64,000 nucleotides of DNA, from assembly GCF_000224145.3 (NCBI RefSeq), contig NC_020167.2, forward strand, positions 3,354,977-3,418,976, in the 5' to 3' direction. Positions 1 to 21,044 of the stretch are shown in pieces. The notes under the pieces were generated by a model. The model was given only the letters and a program-made list of their open reading frames with translations. It was not told where the DNA came from and did not search any database. Every line of letters starts with the position of its first letter. Within the stretch, counting starts at the first letter, position 1. The stretch comes from Ciona intestinalis (Eukaryota > Chordata > Ascidiacea > Phlebobranchia > Cionidae). Position numbers and translations under genes: made by a program.

Positions 1-149
1 CCGGGATGTTATTTTCCTCCCAACAGAGACGGCTTTTAGCAGCAGTTGATAACGTTGTATACGTATAACATAGTACTTACATACAGAAATATTCATAATC
101 ACACATACCGAGTTCATGAAACTTTCAATCACAGCGTGTTGTCTTACAG

Positions 150-1551
150 GAAGTGAGGTGGTGAACAAAAGACGTCGAAATTTAATGTGTGCTTGCTTAT
201 CGTTGGGCTACGCGGTGGGTTACATGATTACGCCTGCATTTGGTTACTTTTTGAGGAATTGGAGGTGGTACTGCCGAGTAACTGGTTTTATTGGGATAAT
301 ATATATTCCCTACTATTGGTAAGTTTTATATTACATGCTAAACCGACCAAGTTAAGTGTTTAATAATAGGTTGCTTGATGAATCACCCGTTTGGCTCGAA
401 AGTAAAGGCAAGTTGTCAGAAGCGGCAAAAATACGCGCGAAAATTGACCAATACAACGGGAAGAATTTAACGAAAAACATATGGGAAAACCTGACGTTAA
501 ATCCTAATCTCACCCCTGGGGAAGGAATTATAAAATCATGGCTACTTATTTTTAATAACTGCCGGATGGTTATACGAATTTCGATCGTTTGCTTTGGATG
601 GTAATTTTCTGGACTTATGTCGCTTCTACACATTTTTGTCGTTTGTTTAAACGTATCTTCGGTTCAGGTGCATGTCAAGCATCACATACTTCGCCATTGC
701 GTTGGACACTAACAGTCTAAGTGGAAATCGGTTTCTAAACTGCTTTTATGCGGGCTTGGTAGAATTGGTTGCTTATCTAATTTCATTTGGAGCCGTTGAA
801 GTGTTTGGACCCAAAAACATCTACATTATATCGATGTTAGCAGCATCTGGTTCTGTAATCGTTACTCCATTTATAAAACTATGTAGGCAATGATATGTTT
901 GCCTGTTAGCTTTTTGGGACAATTTTTAAAACCTATCTATTTCAGGGAGTTCTATGGCAATGAGCGTGGTTACTATGGCAGGAAAACTGTTCGTTGGTGT
1001 GGGGTTTTATGTTGCTTGCATCATGACGACTGAACTTTTTCCGACTTCCATCAGAAATTCGGTCGTCGCAGTTGCTGCAGCCTCATCAAAGCTTGGAGGA
1101 GTGCTTGCCCCTCTTTTCATTTACAGTGGTAAATATTTGTGACTATATGACTGCAACTACTTGTTTAATAGCCTATACTAGAACATATAGTCGGCTAACA
1201 TATGTTGAATGTAACTTACTTTATCTTCGCGTGCAGCCGGAAATGTGTTCTAGTAGGCCATGGCTGCTCGCATTCCTACACTTCAGTTCAAAACGCATAG
1301 ATTGCTGTTGAGTTACAAAAATGCTTAACCGATTGATCACCGCCGGTTATCCTGATCAAAATTATAGTTAAACATTATTGTTATTTTTACAAATAAGCTA
1401 ACGAAGGAGACAACTGGATACCGTATGTGGTGGTGGGTTTGTTCATTGCATTATCGGCATTACTCTTTCTGCTTTTGCCAAAATCGCGCCACCAGAATCT
1501 CCCACGTAATGTTGAAGAAGCTGCGAACATGAAAAGGTATTTGTTAAAGTA
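150..1551 (+). CDS. SLC22-type organic ion transporter, 3' part only
   Basis: Five exons can be joined at GT/AG sites: about 150-318, 367-600, 668-882, 946-1128 and 1407-1551. They encode the C-terminal half of a major-facilitator carrier. The sugar-transporter/SLC22 motif LLDESPVWLESKGKL follows a helix that begins NLMCACLSLGYAVGYM, and later segments are hydrophobic helices, including one with ELFPTSIRNSV. SLC22 proteins move organic cations, anions or carnitine across the plasma membrane; the substrate cannot be told from this fragment. The reading frame ends with TAA at 1549-1551 after NVEEAANMKRYLLK. A donor-like GT at 1537 means a further small exon is possible. The N-terminal half must lie left of the window. 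The family call is firm, the subfamily is not. Confidence 0.82.
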
Positions 1552-1930
1552 ATAGATTTCAGTTATCTTATTTGACTGCACGTGCGGCACAGTGCAATGG
1601 GCCAACATTTTCGGATAAAAGTTCTCGGACGTATCCGCACTTGACTTCCTTTAGAAAGAGCAGCAAAATATAGCATAGTACAACTGCTTTGGACCCTATA
1701 TAGGAATGATATATGTGATTATATACAACGTATTTACTTCTATATTGTACAAAACAAACATAATGAACAATGCAAATAATATTACAGCAGTAAGCTGTTG
1801 TCATGCTGTTGCACAAATCACAAAAGCGAAAGTTTATCAGAAGAATGAATAATGTTCTTTGGAACGGCGTTAAAGAAGTGAGACATTTAAAAAACATGAC
1901 ACGGCCAGGTTCTATAGCACTCATGCTATG
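1552..1930. other. intergenic stretch 3' of the SLC22 gene
   Basis: AT-rich sequence between the transporter stop and the first TIR element. I see no convincing exon, RNA gene or repeat here; it presumably contains the transporter 3' UTR. Confidence 0.5.
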
Positions 1931-2478
1931 AGTTTAAAGGGCCTAAACACACCCCACGTCACTTTTATTTTTTATGGTAAATTCATAAAGCCCGTTTTAT
2001 TGATTCCAAAAATACTTTGCTTATTAAAATTGGTCCAGTATAGGCGGAGATATTCGTCCTCAAACAGTGATCTCTAGCGCTATCTTTTTTTTACTACGAG
2101 CTCCGTGATTGTGACGTAGGAACGTACTAGTCACGTGACTGATTCATTCGTAAAAGTAAAACCTGCGTTTTTTTTGTGCTTTTTTGCGTTTTTTTTGTTC
2201 TCTCGTTTTTCGCTGAAAACATTGCCTCTCGCCTTTCTGAATGAGAGCGGCCACGCTTCATAAATTTTGTTACGTGTTTGTCACGTGGGTAGTACACTTC
2301 TCAATTTTTTTCGCCACGCAACTTTCAAATCAGTTTTTTGAATTTCACGGTGTTTCAGCTGGAATATCTTTGGTTATACAGAACCGATTAAAACAAGTAA
2401 GGTGTCGTTGGAATTAGAAAAACACACTCTATCGATTAAAGCGAAGTACATTTGGGTTGTGTTTAGGCCCTTTAAACT
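1931..2478. mobile_element. non-autonomous DNA element with long terminal inverted repeats
   Basis: The left end AGTTTAAAGGGCCTAAACAC is repeated in inverse orientation at the right end (about 2455-2478), and the match runs roughly 26 bp with one or two mismatches. The interior of about 500 bp has no coding potential. Size and structure fit a MITE-like element. I could not settle a target-site duplication, so no superfamily is assigned. Confidence 0.72.
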
Positions 2479-2519
2479 GTATATCTGTTACGACATAATT
2501 ATAATTGGTAAAAATTACG

Positions 2520-2710
2520 TATGGTAGGGTGGGGAAAGATGGGACTCCATTTTCGTTCAATTTCTTGTCCCATTTGGTAGTAAACAAAGAACTTTCATTA
2601 AATTCTAAAACTGTATCCTTACGACTCCTATGTACCACTGTTATTGTTTAAAACACGATCAGGCTATTTAAATAGTAAGGTGTCCCGTCTTTCCCAACCC
2701 TATACTATAG
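2520..2710. mobile_element. MITE, roughly 190 bp, with GGTGGGGAAAGATGGGAC-type ends
   Basis: Its ends are inverted repeats: TAGGGTGGGGAAAGATGGGA on the left, GTCCCGTCTTTCCCAACCCT on the right. Closely related full copies lie at 55311-55510 and 62580-62778, sharing the interior blocks CCCATTTGGTAGTAAACAAA and ACACGATCAGG. Partial copies of one end lie near 20695-20745, 23077-23100, 53340-53395 and 63715-63775. Non-coding. TA-flanked ends suggest a TA target, as in Tc1/mariner-type MITEs, but that is inference. Confidence 0.8.
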
Positions 2711-3204
2711 GGTATTAGTAGAGCTGCAATATGGATTGTAACTGTGAAAATGAAGAAGTATAGCCTTGTGTAGGGCCAACAACATATGTATTTAATAATA
2801 CCCAATTGGTTTCAGCTAAATGTTACATACCCTACTTCTACTATATACATATGTAAGCTTAGTAAGTGCGATGTACACCAAGTATACCATAGTTTAACTT
2901 TAGATTTTGTTTTGTACAAAAGGAATGAAGTTATGTTTTTGAAGTGCGGCAAATGAAAAAGATGAAATAAAAACCTTACAAAAAGTGTTAAACCAGAAAC
3001 TGCATAGTCAATCTGAATCGCAGTATTGGGCTATATACAAAGCTGCTAATCAATAAATGTCATAATAGTTAAAATAAATGCATTTTGTTTAAACAATTTC
3101 AAAAGACTTGTAGAATCTCCAATACACCATTAAAAACAAATAACACTTTGAAGCTGTAAATTAAGCCTTTTTAAAAAATTCAACTTAGGAAAGTGCCAGT
3201 AACT

Positions 3205-6200
3205 TTACTGTTCGTTTCTCCATGGAGGATCCAGTTGTTCTTGTACAGCGCTGATGCCAAGCGTTTCTCCCAACCTTAAGTCATACATCCTTGAAATCAT
3301 GTCTTCAGCTGGGTCTACATAAAAAAATTTAAAAATGTATAAAAGAAAAATCTTATTTTTCTGATGAAGTCTTGCCGGATGGCAAATAAAACGCTAGCTT
3401 TTTTTATACCCGTTGAGCTGCCAAAAGTTTGTTTACATAAATACCAGATTACTCAAGAAGGGAATAATTCATGTGAAAGGTAAATTCAAATGAGTAACAG
3501 GGAATTGTTAATTACAGCACATAATTCGAAAGTAGGCTTAGTACAGTTAATTCAGATAGCAAAGCAAATAAATGGATTGCAACTTGGGTTCAAAGTGTCT
3601 CTTAGATACACCAAAGCACTCATACTTTATATATTTATAAATTGATAGGTTTACTGCCATATTCTAACTCTGATTTTAGTGAAATTGAATATGTTTATTA
3701 GTGGCAGATTAATTATAAGGATTCAATGTTAAACCAACATGGTATAATATTGAATCTAGGTACCGGTAGAATTATCCTGCTTTGTGAATTCAATTCCTTT
3801 ATATCCTCCATTATCAATGCAGAATGTGAGCAGGGAGTTCCAATAAAAATCCATAGATAGTATGTGTGGATTACCCACCACAATAAGAAGGGCTTTGGCA
3901 CGTGTGACAGCCACATTGAAACGCTGTGATATTAGGTTGCGATTTACATGTTGCGAATACATATTGCAATCATTTTAAGTTATACTGAAAAAGAAACACA
4001 ACATAATGTATATATAAAATTTAATTTTGAAGTGTTTTGGTTGAATTTATAGATTTGTTTGGGGGATACAGAATCAACGTATTTTTTTATTTACTTTTGG
4101 ATTTTGGAGAAATCCGAGATGGAACTTCCGATCTTCTGTAAGATACTGGCAGTCACTCCGCACAGTTGAAACGATGATAACTTTTCTTTCTTGGCCTTGA
4201 AATTCTTCCACAGATCCTATCTTGATTTCTTCTGCCCCTCGTGTTTTTTTGTCTTGGAATATTTTTCTTAGTTTTTGAACCTTTAAGAAAAAACAAATCA
4301 TGGCAATTTAAACTACATTCACAGAATGTGGGCGGACAGAAGTATAAAATATGTTTGGTGCCACGGTACAGTGATCGGAGCACTCATCCTAGACTAAAAA
4401 AAGAGTCTAGACTAAAAAAAGGGTCTAGACTAAAAAAAGAGTCTAAAATGAAAATCTTGTTGCCTCATCGAGCAAGAATAAATCACTTACATTTATTCTC
4501 ACATACCTGCTTCCTATATGGGGAAATAATTCCGATTTCAGATGGCAAAACTCGATTTCTTCGTGTCTCAAGAAGCTTGACAACATAATCATAAACCTAA
4601 AGATACAAAGTATAGTTATACACTTTAGAGTTTTAAACTAGTAAAAAGCAGTATAAATTTTACCAAAATATTTGCATTTTAAGCTTAACAAAATATTGTA
4701 AGGCAAAGAAGTGAAAATTTTGGTATAAGAAATTGGATTTTTGAGCTATCTTTTACAGAAGTAAAATACCTATCACTTAAAAATATAACTAGGCCTTATA
4801 AAAATTATATTACTATAAAAGCTTCTTGTGGATTGAAATATGAAGGACTGTTTTCCTCTCTTTTGTCTTCCCCTTGAATGCCATGAAAAATGATTGGAAA
4901 TCCAGATTTGGGAAGATGTTCCCATGTACAAAAAGATTCTCTCATGTAGATATCTGCATGCGGTTCAAGCTCATTCTCGTAGAAACACTCGTTTGGAACT
5001 TTGATGATATCTGAAGCAATAAGATGATTTTAGGTACGATTAAGTTAGTACAGCGTTTGAAATATAAACTTTGTTAACTTATACTTTACAGCAAAATGTA
5101 ACTTTAGTGTTGCGTTCCAAATTTCTTTTCAATTATTTTTTGTTTTTAATTATTATATTCTTTTCAATTATTTTTTGTTTTTAATTATTTTATTCTTTTC
5201 AATTATTTAACTGTTTAGGGAAAATAATAGAAGCTTGCTCTTAATCTAAAGATGTATGAAACATTTCACTCCTGTTAACTATCATTGCCCTAGCAAAGAG
5301 GTTAAATATATATAATTCCTTCTTTAATGTTCTCTGCTGTGGAGCTGTTTATACTTTCCAGCTAAATATACTCACCAGGGTGTGATCTGTAGTTATTAAG
5401 CAGTTTTGTGATAACCCAAGTGTCATATTCAGTGCCATTTGGCTCATACAAGTCCACAGTTGTCATCAGTCTTTCCAAGTAAGATTGATCTACATTAAAA
5501 TAACATTTATTATTACCTGATATGTACATAAACGTACAATTGACCAAAATATTCAAATAATACTAAATTAAAAAAAAAATTTTGATGAACATTAGACTGA
5601 CCCAATCCAAATTTTTTTGCCTTGGTTGATCGGATAATTGGACCGAGCTGTTTTGGATCTCCTGCTAACACCACTCTGCCACGTTTTGCCTAAAGTTGTG
5701 TTTATTTATTATAATAAAAAATACATAACTGAGATTGGATGTTAACAACCGTTGAAAGATATTGTTCAAAGACAAAAAAAATGTTTTTTTAAGTTAAAGT
5801 CTAAAACTAAGCCAATTAAGAATTTATATAAACATTATAAAGGGGTGATTAAGCAACCACTCCTATCTATCTGAGTTAAACTTACCAAAATTCCTTCGAC
5901 AGCTACCATACATTCAGGTTCAACAGCATGACCGGCTTCGTCTATGAACACATAATTAAAGTGGTTGTTCGGGAATTCTGCCCATGAAATTCTGTAGGAA
6001 GAATATATTGTCTTTTTTAACACCTGTATCGATTTATTTTCATGTTAAATGCTAAATTACTGCAAAGAAAGAAAAGGAATTTTTTAACTATAAACTTAGA
6101 AAGGGGAAAACATGATAAAAGAAAACGGAAAACAAGAAAAAGAATAAAATAGTATTTGGTAAAAAATTATAAAGTTTACCTGCCAGCAGTAATCAATGTG

Positions 6201-9200
6201 GTTAATATCACTGTGTACTCCTTCAATGTTTCCAATGGTGGGTAATAATAATCTCCTGTTGAACTGTTGTAGTTTGAAATTGGCTGCAAACAAAAATTAA
6301 AAACTATGTATCTTATCGACCCTTTAGTGAAATGTGTCTGATGTAATGTTTTAATAATTTTTAATCAAGTTTGATTCATGTTATAATGTGATGATGCTCA
6401 CCTTGACTTTCTCAGGCACATCTCTCCATTGTCTTGACATCGCACACATACGAAACATGCGCTTCTTGTCAATATGCCCAATAAGACGTTCTGCCATTAG
6501 GTCACATGCACTGTTAGATGGAGCACATACCAAACATTTGTAGTCTGGGTGAAACTTGTGTACCTAAGAACAAAAGAGTCAACAATGATCTGAAAGTGAT
6601 TAACACGGTGCGTCCACTGTGTCGTGTGTGGAAGTGAATGATCACACTTTTTATATAAAAAGTTCTGTGCGATTGTTTTTACCATCAGCATGTTATAACA
6701 ACTGTTGTGTTTGAGATTGTAGTTATAACCTTTACGCTACTTCCATCTTTTGGTTTTTGTATATTACAGCGTCCACTGTGTCGTGTGTGGAAGTGAATGA
6801 TCACACTTTTTATATAAAAAGTTCTGTGCGATTGTTTTTACCATCAGCATGTTATAACAACTGTTGTGTTTGAGATTGTAGTTATAACCTTTACGCTACT
6901 TCCATCTTTTGGTTTTTGTATATTACAACAAGCTCTGTTATCATAATCGAAGTGATAATACAAATATTTAAAGTAATATGCATGTATGCATGTATCAGTA
7001 GTAACTTACTTTATCCTCACATGGCCCGAAAAGGACAGTCGTTATAACACAGGTGTTCATACACCTCTTACAAGTCATCATGTATGTTTTGTATGTGATT
7101 ATTTTTGCTTGTATTTTTTTATTTTTTATGTATTTCTGATAATTTGGACAACCCATTAGTTACCCCAAGGACACATACACCCACAATGGTAGCAGCGTAA
7201 TAATTGTCTTTATACCTGCTTAATAGCTTCAACCATGGTCACAGTTTTTCCTGTGCCTGGAGGTCCATAGATAATGTATGGAATTCGAGACTTCCCAAAC
7301 ACAATGTGTTTCACAGCTTCTGCCTGTTGCTGGTTTCCTTCTATATCTCTGTTGTACATTCTGTAAAACAGTGACAAGATATATTTTTTTACATTTAAAT
7401 AGGGTCCTCCAGTATAATTTTTTTTATTAAACCAACGTTTTGCCTAGTAATACATTATAATAAATGATAGCAATAGCAATAGCAGCAAAAATAAGTGATC
7501 TTGTTGGGAGTATTGTAACGAAAAACAAGTTTGACATACTTAACAACTTGGTCTGGCATGTGTTCATTAAGTCTTGTTTGTGGAAAGACTATTTCCCTTT
7601 GATCCTCTGTAATTCCATTTACTGCTCGATGCTGAAGTTTCATTGGTAGCCGGTTGAATGTGAATGACACATTAAACCTCATACCTTTCATATAACTACG
7701 GCCAAACCTAAATTATAAAAACCATTGAACACTTATGGACAATGGACTTTATTTACAGTGTATACACATGGACAAACAAAAGTTATAACCCCTTCAACAA
7801 ATATAAAGCAAAGGAATCAAATAAATAAACTGAACAAAGGGTTAGGCTATAATATAGTTAAGTTTAGAAATAGTTTGGTTTAATTTTTTTTAATAATAAG
7901 TAAAACAACTTACGACTCATTAAGCAGAAGAACCACTTCATTCAGTCTTACTTCAATAACCCTTCCTTCATATTTTATTGGTTCCAACCTCATACCATAT
8001 GCATCAACCTTGTTTAGGTATATCCTGTCACCGCGCAAAATTGAGGGCCGGCGTTCAGCCAAACCAGGAACCTGTGCGTTGTGATAACTTTAACACACCC
8101 TGCTATACAACATAAATGACTATAATATATGTGAATAAAAAGTCTATCAAGAAGGATTGGCGTAACATGATGACAAACTACTTTTAGTTTACACAATGTG
8201 ACTACCTTAAGAAGGAACTTTCGAGAGCTGCCTGACTGTTTATCTAATGTTTTTTCTTTAAGACTGTAGTGATGTATGTCAATACTAGATTGATGTTCTT
8301 CCATATGAAGCAGTACTGAGAACTTCTTCTTGTAATCAGCAATTGTTTCAACCTCCTTCTCCAACAGTTTACTAAAATAAACAGGTATTTATATCCTATA
8401 ATACTACACTATATATCAGTTATTACATCATTGCATCGCTTTTAGAATGTTCTTTTTTCATGCAAAACGTTTCTACTTCATATGTTACTGGTTCCTTGGG
8501 CAAAGATCTTGCCATTTTCAACTTGTCATCTGTAGCCCTAAATTAATATAAAACCTCATTTAACCAAGTCTTTGAAGAATAAATAAAATATACACAATTA
8601 CCATTTATAACCTTCACAATACACAATTTCCATTGGTGGTTCTGGTGCAAAAGTTTTTCTTACATAAGGAGCAGTCGGTTTTAAGGAGTCAACAATATCG
8701 TTTGCCTTATAGCACCGAAGATACCTTAGCACCAAGAAGGCACGGTTTCCTTTAGTAAACCGAAAAAATATGTCAGAGCAATATGATCCAACTTGATTTG
8801 GCACAATGCAAGTGACTGTAATCGGATACTCTTCCCCTGTGTAAAAGATAACAGTATTATTTTTAAGAGACTATGAAATTGTTAGCCATGTCTTCTCTAT
8901 ATAATTCCAACCTATTACATAAACTACAATACCACACCTGGTGATATTTCGATATCTGTTGAATTTAAGAGATTGGTGCAGCCAACTTCATCTGACAAAG
9001 TCATGATCTCATTGTGTCTCAAGAATACACATCTTTCCAAAACCAACATTTCTCGACATTTGTTTCTCACCACCATTTGAAACGTTTTTCGTTCCTAAAA
9101 ATACAGAACAAAGCTTAACTTCAGGTCTATTTTGGTTTGACTGCAGTGAACCTGTACACTTCCTAAGGTGTGGTGCATTAAAATGTTAAAAACCTGATCT

Positions 9201-10277
9201 ATTTTCGACTGCAGTAAGTTATGTAAAGTATTATTAAGAAAATTTCAAAGTAGCATTTCTAATTTTGTATGAAAGTTGTACCTCTACATTGCAAGTGTAG
9301 TAGCCTGAATGTTCTTCCACTTCAGCAGGTGAACATGTAATATCAACAGTAGAGGAGTTTCCATTAAGTAATGCATCCCTGTTCATATTTGGATTATTAT
9401 GACTGGGAAATTTAACATTTACAACATAATATCATAGGTGGTAGCAGTAATAATAATGTAGCAATGTGTGACGATAATTTTCATAAAATAAAATATTTCG
9501 TTTGTTCAGGTAGTAGAAACCAATTACAAAAGGTTGACTTGTATATCTACGTTTACTAAAGTGGGTGGTGCAATCGAGAGTGCTGATGACATATCAGGAA
9601 GTAAACAAACTGGTGAATCAGTGGTGACGTAGGTAGTCTGTACAAACAGCATATGTGCACAGTAGAGATAATTACAACTTTGTGTTGTATTCGAACTAAC
9701 TAAACCTAATCAAAGCTGTTTTATTTTCATCAATAAAAAAAGCATCCATACCGATTTTTGGTTTGGTTCAGATAATTAAATATCATGCTGCGTTCCAAAT
9801 TAACTCCACCAGGTATATTATCATTAGGGGTTGTTCGTTGTCTGGATCTATAGAAAGCATGAAAACTTTGTAAGTTGTTCTACATGAAAGGTTATGTAAG
9901 TTATCGTTCATCATGTATAAGGAACACAAATATATCAGCACTCTAAGCTGCAAAAACACATCAGTCAATACAATGTACAATGATTTTACTGCAAACGGAA
10001 AACATTAAGTTATAACTGACCTGTTTCTTTGTGACCAGTCATTAGTACCTTTGAAAGATACATAACCATTTCGTACATTGGCAAGTTTGGGTTTTCCTCT
10101 AGCTAGTTGCCACAAAACGTTGCTATACGAGGCATGTGGTAGATATGTTGACCTCTTAAATTCCATGTACTCTTCCCTTAGTTGAGGTTTTGAATAACTT
10201 CGTAATGCACCCTTCTCCTTGAGATAGTTATAAAAAGGCTCAGCAATTAGTTTTGCGTTCTCCTTTGAACGCCCCAT
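3205..10277 (-). CDS. MOV10: MOV10-family SF1 RNA helicase
   Basis: Many exons on the minus strand read in order as a MOV10/MOV10L1/SDE3-type UPF1-like helicase. MOV10 proteins are 5'-3' RNA helicases of the RISC/piRNA and P-body machinery that also restrain retroelements. The first coding exon is 10021-10277, starting MGRSKENAK; a longer frame upstream lacks an ATG. Key parts: [14 protein letters not shown] just before the helicase core (7640-7690), Walker A GPPGTGKT (about 7240-7265), DEAG box in [12 protein letters not shown] (about 5920-5960), [11 protein letters not shown] (5362-5420), [19 protein letters not shown] (about 4150-4220), and [19 protein letters not shown] (3850-3925). The final exon ends with PPWRNEQ and TAA, echoing the vertebrate MOV10 C-terminus. 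I cannot separate MOV10 from MOV10L1. Introns hold a tandem duplication and a SINE fragment. The start shares a short interval with the divergent myosin promoter. Confidence 0.9.
4391..4446. repeat. short tandem repeat, three units of about 18 bp
   Basis: The unit GTCTAGACTAAAAAAAG recurs three times with small changes inside a MOV10 intron. Low-complexity satellite; no function seen. Confidence 0.85.
5122..5210. repeat. AT-rich tandem repeat, period about 35-36 bp
   Basis: The segment CTTTTCAATTATTTTTTG recurs at 5124, 5160 and 5195 (the last truncated), inside a MOV10 intron. Confidence 0.85.
6610..6927. repeat. perfect head-to-tail duplication of about 159 bp
   Basis: The block beginning GCGTCCACTGTGTCGTGTGT at 6610 is repeated from 6769 with essentially no mismatches, including its inner palindrome-like ACTTTTTATATAAAAAGT. 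It lies within a MOV10 intron. Such identity points to a very recent duplication or an assembly slip. Confidence 0.92.
7001..7198. mobile_element. truncated copy of the local tRNA-derived SINE
   Basis: Shares GTAACTTACTTTATCCTCAC, the GTTATAACACAGGTGTTCAT block and the terminal CCACAATGGTAGCAGCG with the fuller copy at 42581-42900, but lacks the tRNA-like head. In a MOV10 intron. Confidence 0.75.
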
Positions 10278-11399
10278 TATCTTACGCTTAACTATATCTA
10301 CATTTGGTAAAGTGGTAACATCGCAAAACAATCTGGTTACAAACAGGCTACTCCTTGGGGGGCTGTATGTACACTAACTAATACGTTTTGTGTGATGAAA
10401 TAATCTCACTTCTCGACAAAACGACAAAAATCACTTTGTACATACTGACAAATACTCTTTGTACATTACAATAGTCTCTCCTGTGTACAAAACGTCGTTT
10501 GCTTGCGCAAGACACAGTAACCGGGGAGTGTTACTGGGGATTTCCCTACCACAAAAGAGCTCTCATCTGCGAGGGGATTTTAATTTCTGTCTGCGATGCG
10601 ATCATAGAAATCTAAATACACAGTCCCGTCATGCTTGAACAGTAGTACAAAAGTTGTGTAAGTAGTTACGTAGAAACTACTGTAAACGGTGAAATAAAAA
10701 CAGCTTGGCTTTGTAGTATTACTTTTCTAACACGATGACGGCAAATACAATAATAAACCAGGTCCAAATTTATACATAAACGCTTCAATGCAAACATACT
10801 GAATAATTGCTAGACCTACGAGAAGTCCAATTGGAAACGTTTATTTCGTTTAAAGGCAAAAATACATCAGTAACCATACTTAAAATGACACGGTCACGAT
10901 CAAAACGGTAAATATCAAGTTGAATAAATATTCTTTGATCTAAGAAGATGTGTCAATGACATTGCTACGCTTTAAACGCGTTGCCATGTGGTCATCGTCG
11001 GCGTGCAATGGCGTTGACAGCTATAGGTGCAACACAATGCAGCTGCTTCTATGGTTCGTAGGTGACAATGGGCAGGCGGTATAAAAGCAGTAGATCTAAA
11101 GGCTTGAAACACACTTGAGTTGTACAACACTGCAGCAGGCCGCTTAGTACGTTCACAAACATAGTTCAAGTTTTCGGATCAGTTTAGAATTATCACCAGC
11201 TTATTGGACACGCTGGTGGCCTAATTGAATGCATCTCAAGTCTTAAGTCTTGACAGAAATCAATTCATAATAAACTTCTCATGAAATATATCATTGTTTT
11301 TGAGTTAAAACCGCGCAATTAGAAACAACCTTACCTAGTTTTGTTTTGGTATTTCTAGATTTTCTAATTAGTTAGTATTACTACAACTACTCTGTCAAG
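10278..11399. promoter_or_regulatory. divergent intergenic region between MOV10 and myosin heavy chain
   Basis: About 1.1 kb separates two divergent genes, so it must hold both promoters. On the myosin side there is a clear TATA box (11080-11086) with a CAGCTG E-box at 11040-11045. No matching TATA was found for MOV10. A 5' UTR intron before the myosin ATG is likely, since a pyrimidine/AG acceptor lies near 11370. No other gene is seen. Confidence 0.6.
11040..11086 (+). promoter_or_regulatory. myosin heavy chain core promoter: E-box plus TATA box
   Basis: TATAAAA at 11080-11086 lies in a GC-richer patch about 315 bp before the ATG. CAGCTG, the preferred E-box of myogenic bHLH factors, is at 11040-11045. 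This arrangement fits a muscle structural gene; factor binding is inference. Confidence 0.65.
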
Positions 11400-19712
<8,313 letters not shown>

Positions 19713-19963
19713 GGTATGTGTTTTATTAACTATGGACTATTTCGTATGTATTAACTTATACTTTCTTTGCAGACCTTAAACTTGCTTATATTTAAATGAC
19801 TCCGCGGAACAAAGTTTGAATTGATTTGCTTTAAATATCTTGTATTAGCATCTTGTATTAGGCAACCTAAATCACTGTGATTGTTAGAGAGAATGTGTAA
19901 ATACGATGGTTTTCAGTGTGCTTCGAAGTATAAGATGTTTTTGCTTGCTTAAATGTAAATAAA
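19713..19963 (+). other. myosin 3' UTR with an intron and polyadenylation signal
   Basis: One base after the TAA stop there is a strong donor (GTATGTG at 19714) and a matching acceptor ending at 19772, so a 59-nt intron lies in the 3' UTR. AATAAA is at 19958-19963. The splice is predicted, not shown. Confidence 0.65.
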
Positions 19964-20959
19964 CAAATGCAAACTGGTATTTGGCTTTGTGATTCTATCA
20001 ATCTACACCATATCGCCTGAAACAGTGGAACTATAGGTCTACACAGTATAAAAGACCAGTCTAACAATACCTCCTAAATGACACTGCGGTAAGCGCTACG
20101 TAATCAACGCACTTGTTTGTAAGCAGTTTTCTACCGCTCATGATTTGCTCAACGCGTATATAATTCTTGTCATACAAGGATGCCTGTAACTTGTGCCTTA
20201 TTTCGGCAGCCTAGGCCAAAAGAATGTCGAATCTAGTACCTGGTTAAGTTTTAGTGTTTAACACTTATAGTCTATGAATTATTCCGCTGTAAGTCGTGCC
20301 CATTGCGGGAATATATGCATGGCCTACTAAGGATGCCTACCAAAGATATCTTTAGTGGGCTATGTTATAAGTAAAAACAATTTCACTTCTATGTCACTTG
20401 AAATTAAAGAACATCGGTAAAAGTTTATAGCGGTGATTGCACCTAAAAGAGATAGATCATGATTTCTAAACAAAAATAAAAATTAGACTCCTTGGTAGAT
20501 TTTTTTCGTTAGTAGTTTAAAAAGTATAGATGTTTGGTTATTTCTTTATTGGTTAGTATAAAATCTATGGTTGGCAGTATATGGCGTTATACTTTTGCAA
20601 GTATGGCAGCCAAGCTTTATTCGCTTTTACGCAAGAAGTTATTATATAACCATAGCGTGGGTATGTCGACTGGATATCCGTAAAACGACTAAACAAGATT
20701 TAAAAGCCCCATCTTACCCGAAGATTTATCCCACCCTACTATGTACACCAGGGCATTTTGCACAACTAAAGTGTAGCTTAGTAAACAAATCGTCAGTTGA
20801 GCTTCAATACATCACATAATTAACTTGAATGGACCAGTGGTAATTAAACACGTAAAGGCGCAATGACGTCATTTGTAAAGTGACGTATAAAGATCTGACG
20901 TCACTTTTCCAAGACGTAAAGATCATCATAATACTACTAAGCAATGAAGCAGAGTTTAA
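19964..20959. other. intergenic, no gene seen
   Basis: No exon-like structure was recognised. A degenerate end of the GGTGGGGAAAGATGGGAC-type MITE lies near 20695-20745. TGACGTCA-like sites occur near 20862 and 20897. Confidence 0.5.
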
Positions 20960-21044
20960 GTTTTTTTAAATTTTATTTCGCAACAATACGAAGAAAGTTA
21001 CAGGAAACAAATTAAACGGCATAAATAGAGACAAGATTAAAAAA

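Noticed and set aside
4241-4588. 115-residue plus-strand frame
   Set aside because: Runs through a MOV10 exon antisense and an 18-bp tandem repeat; not a gene.
20571-20819. 82-residue plus-strand frame
   Set aside because: Overlaps a MITE fragment and shows no domain.
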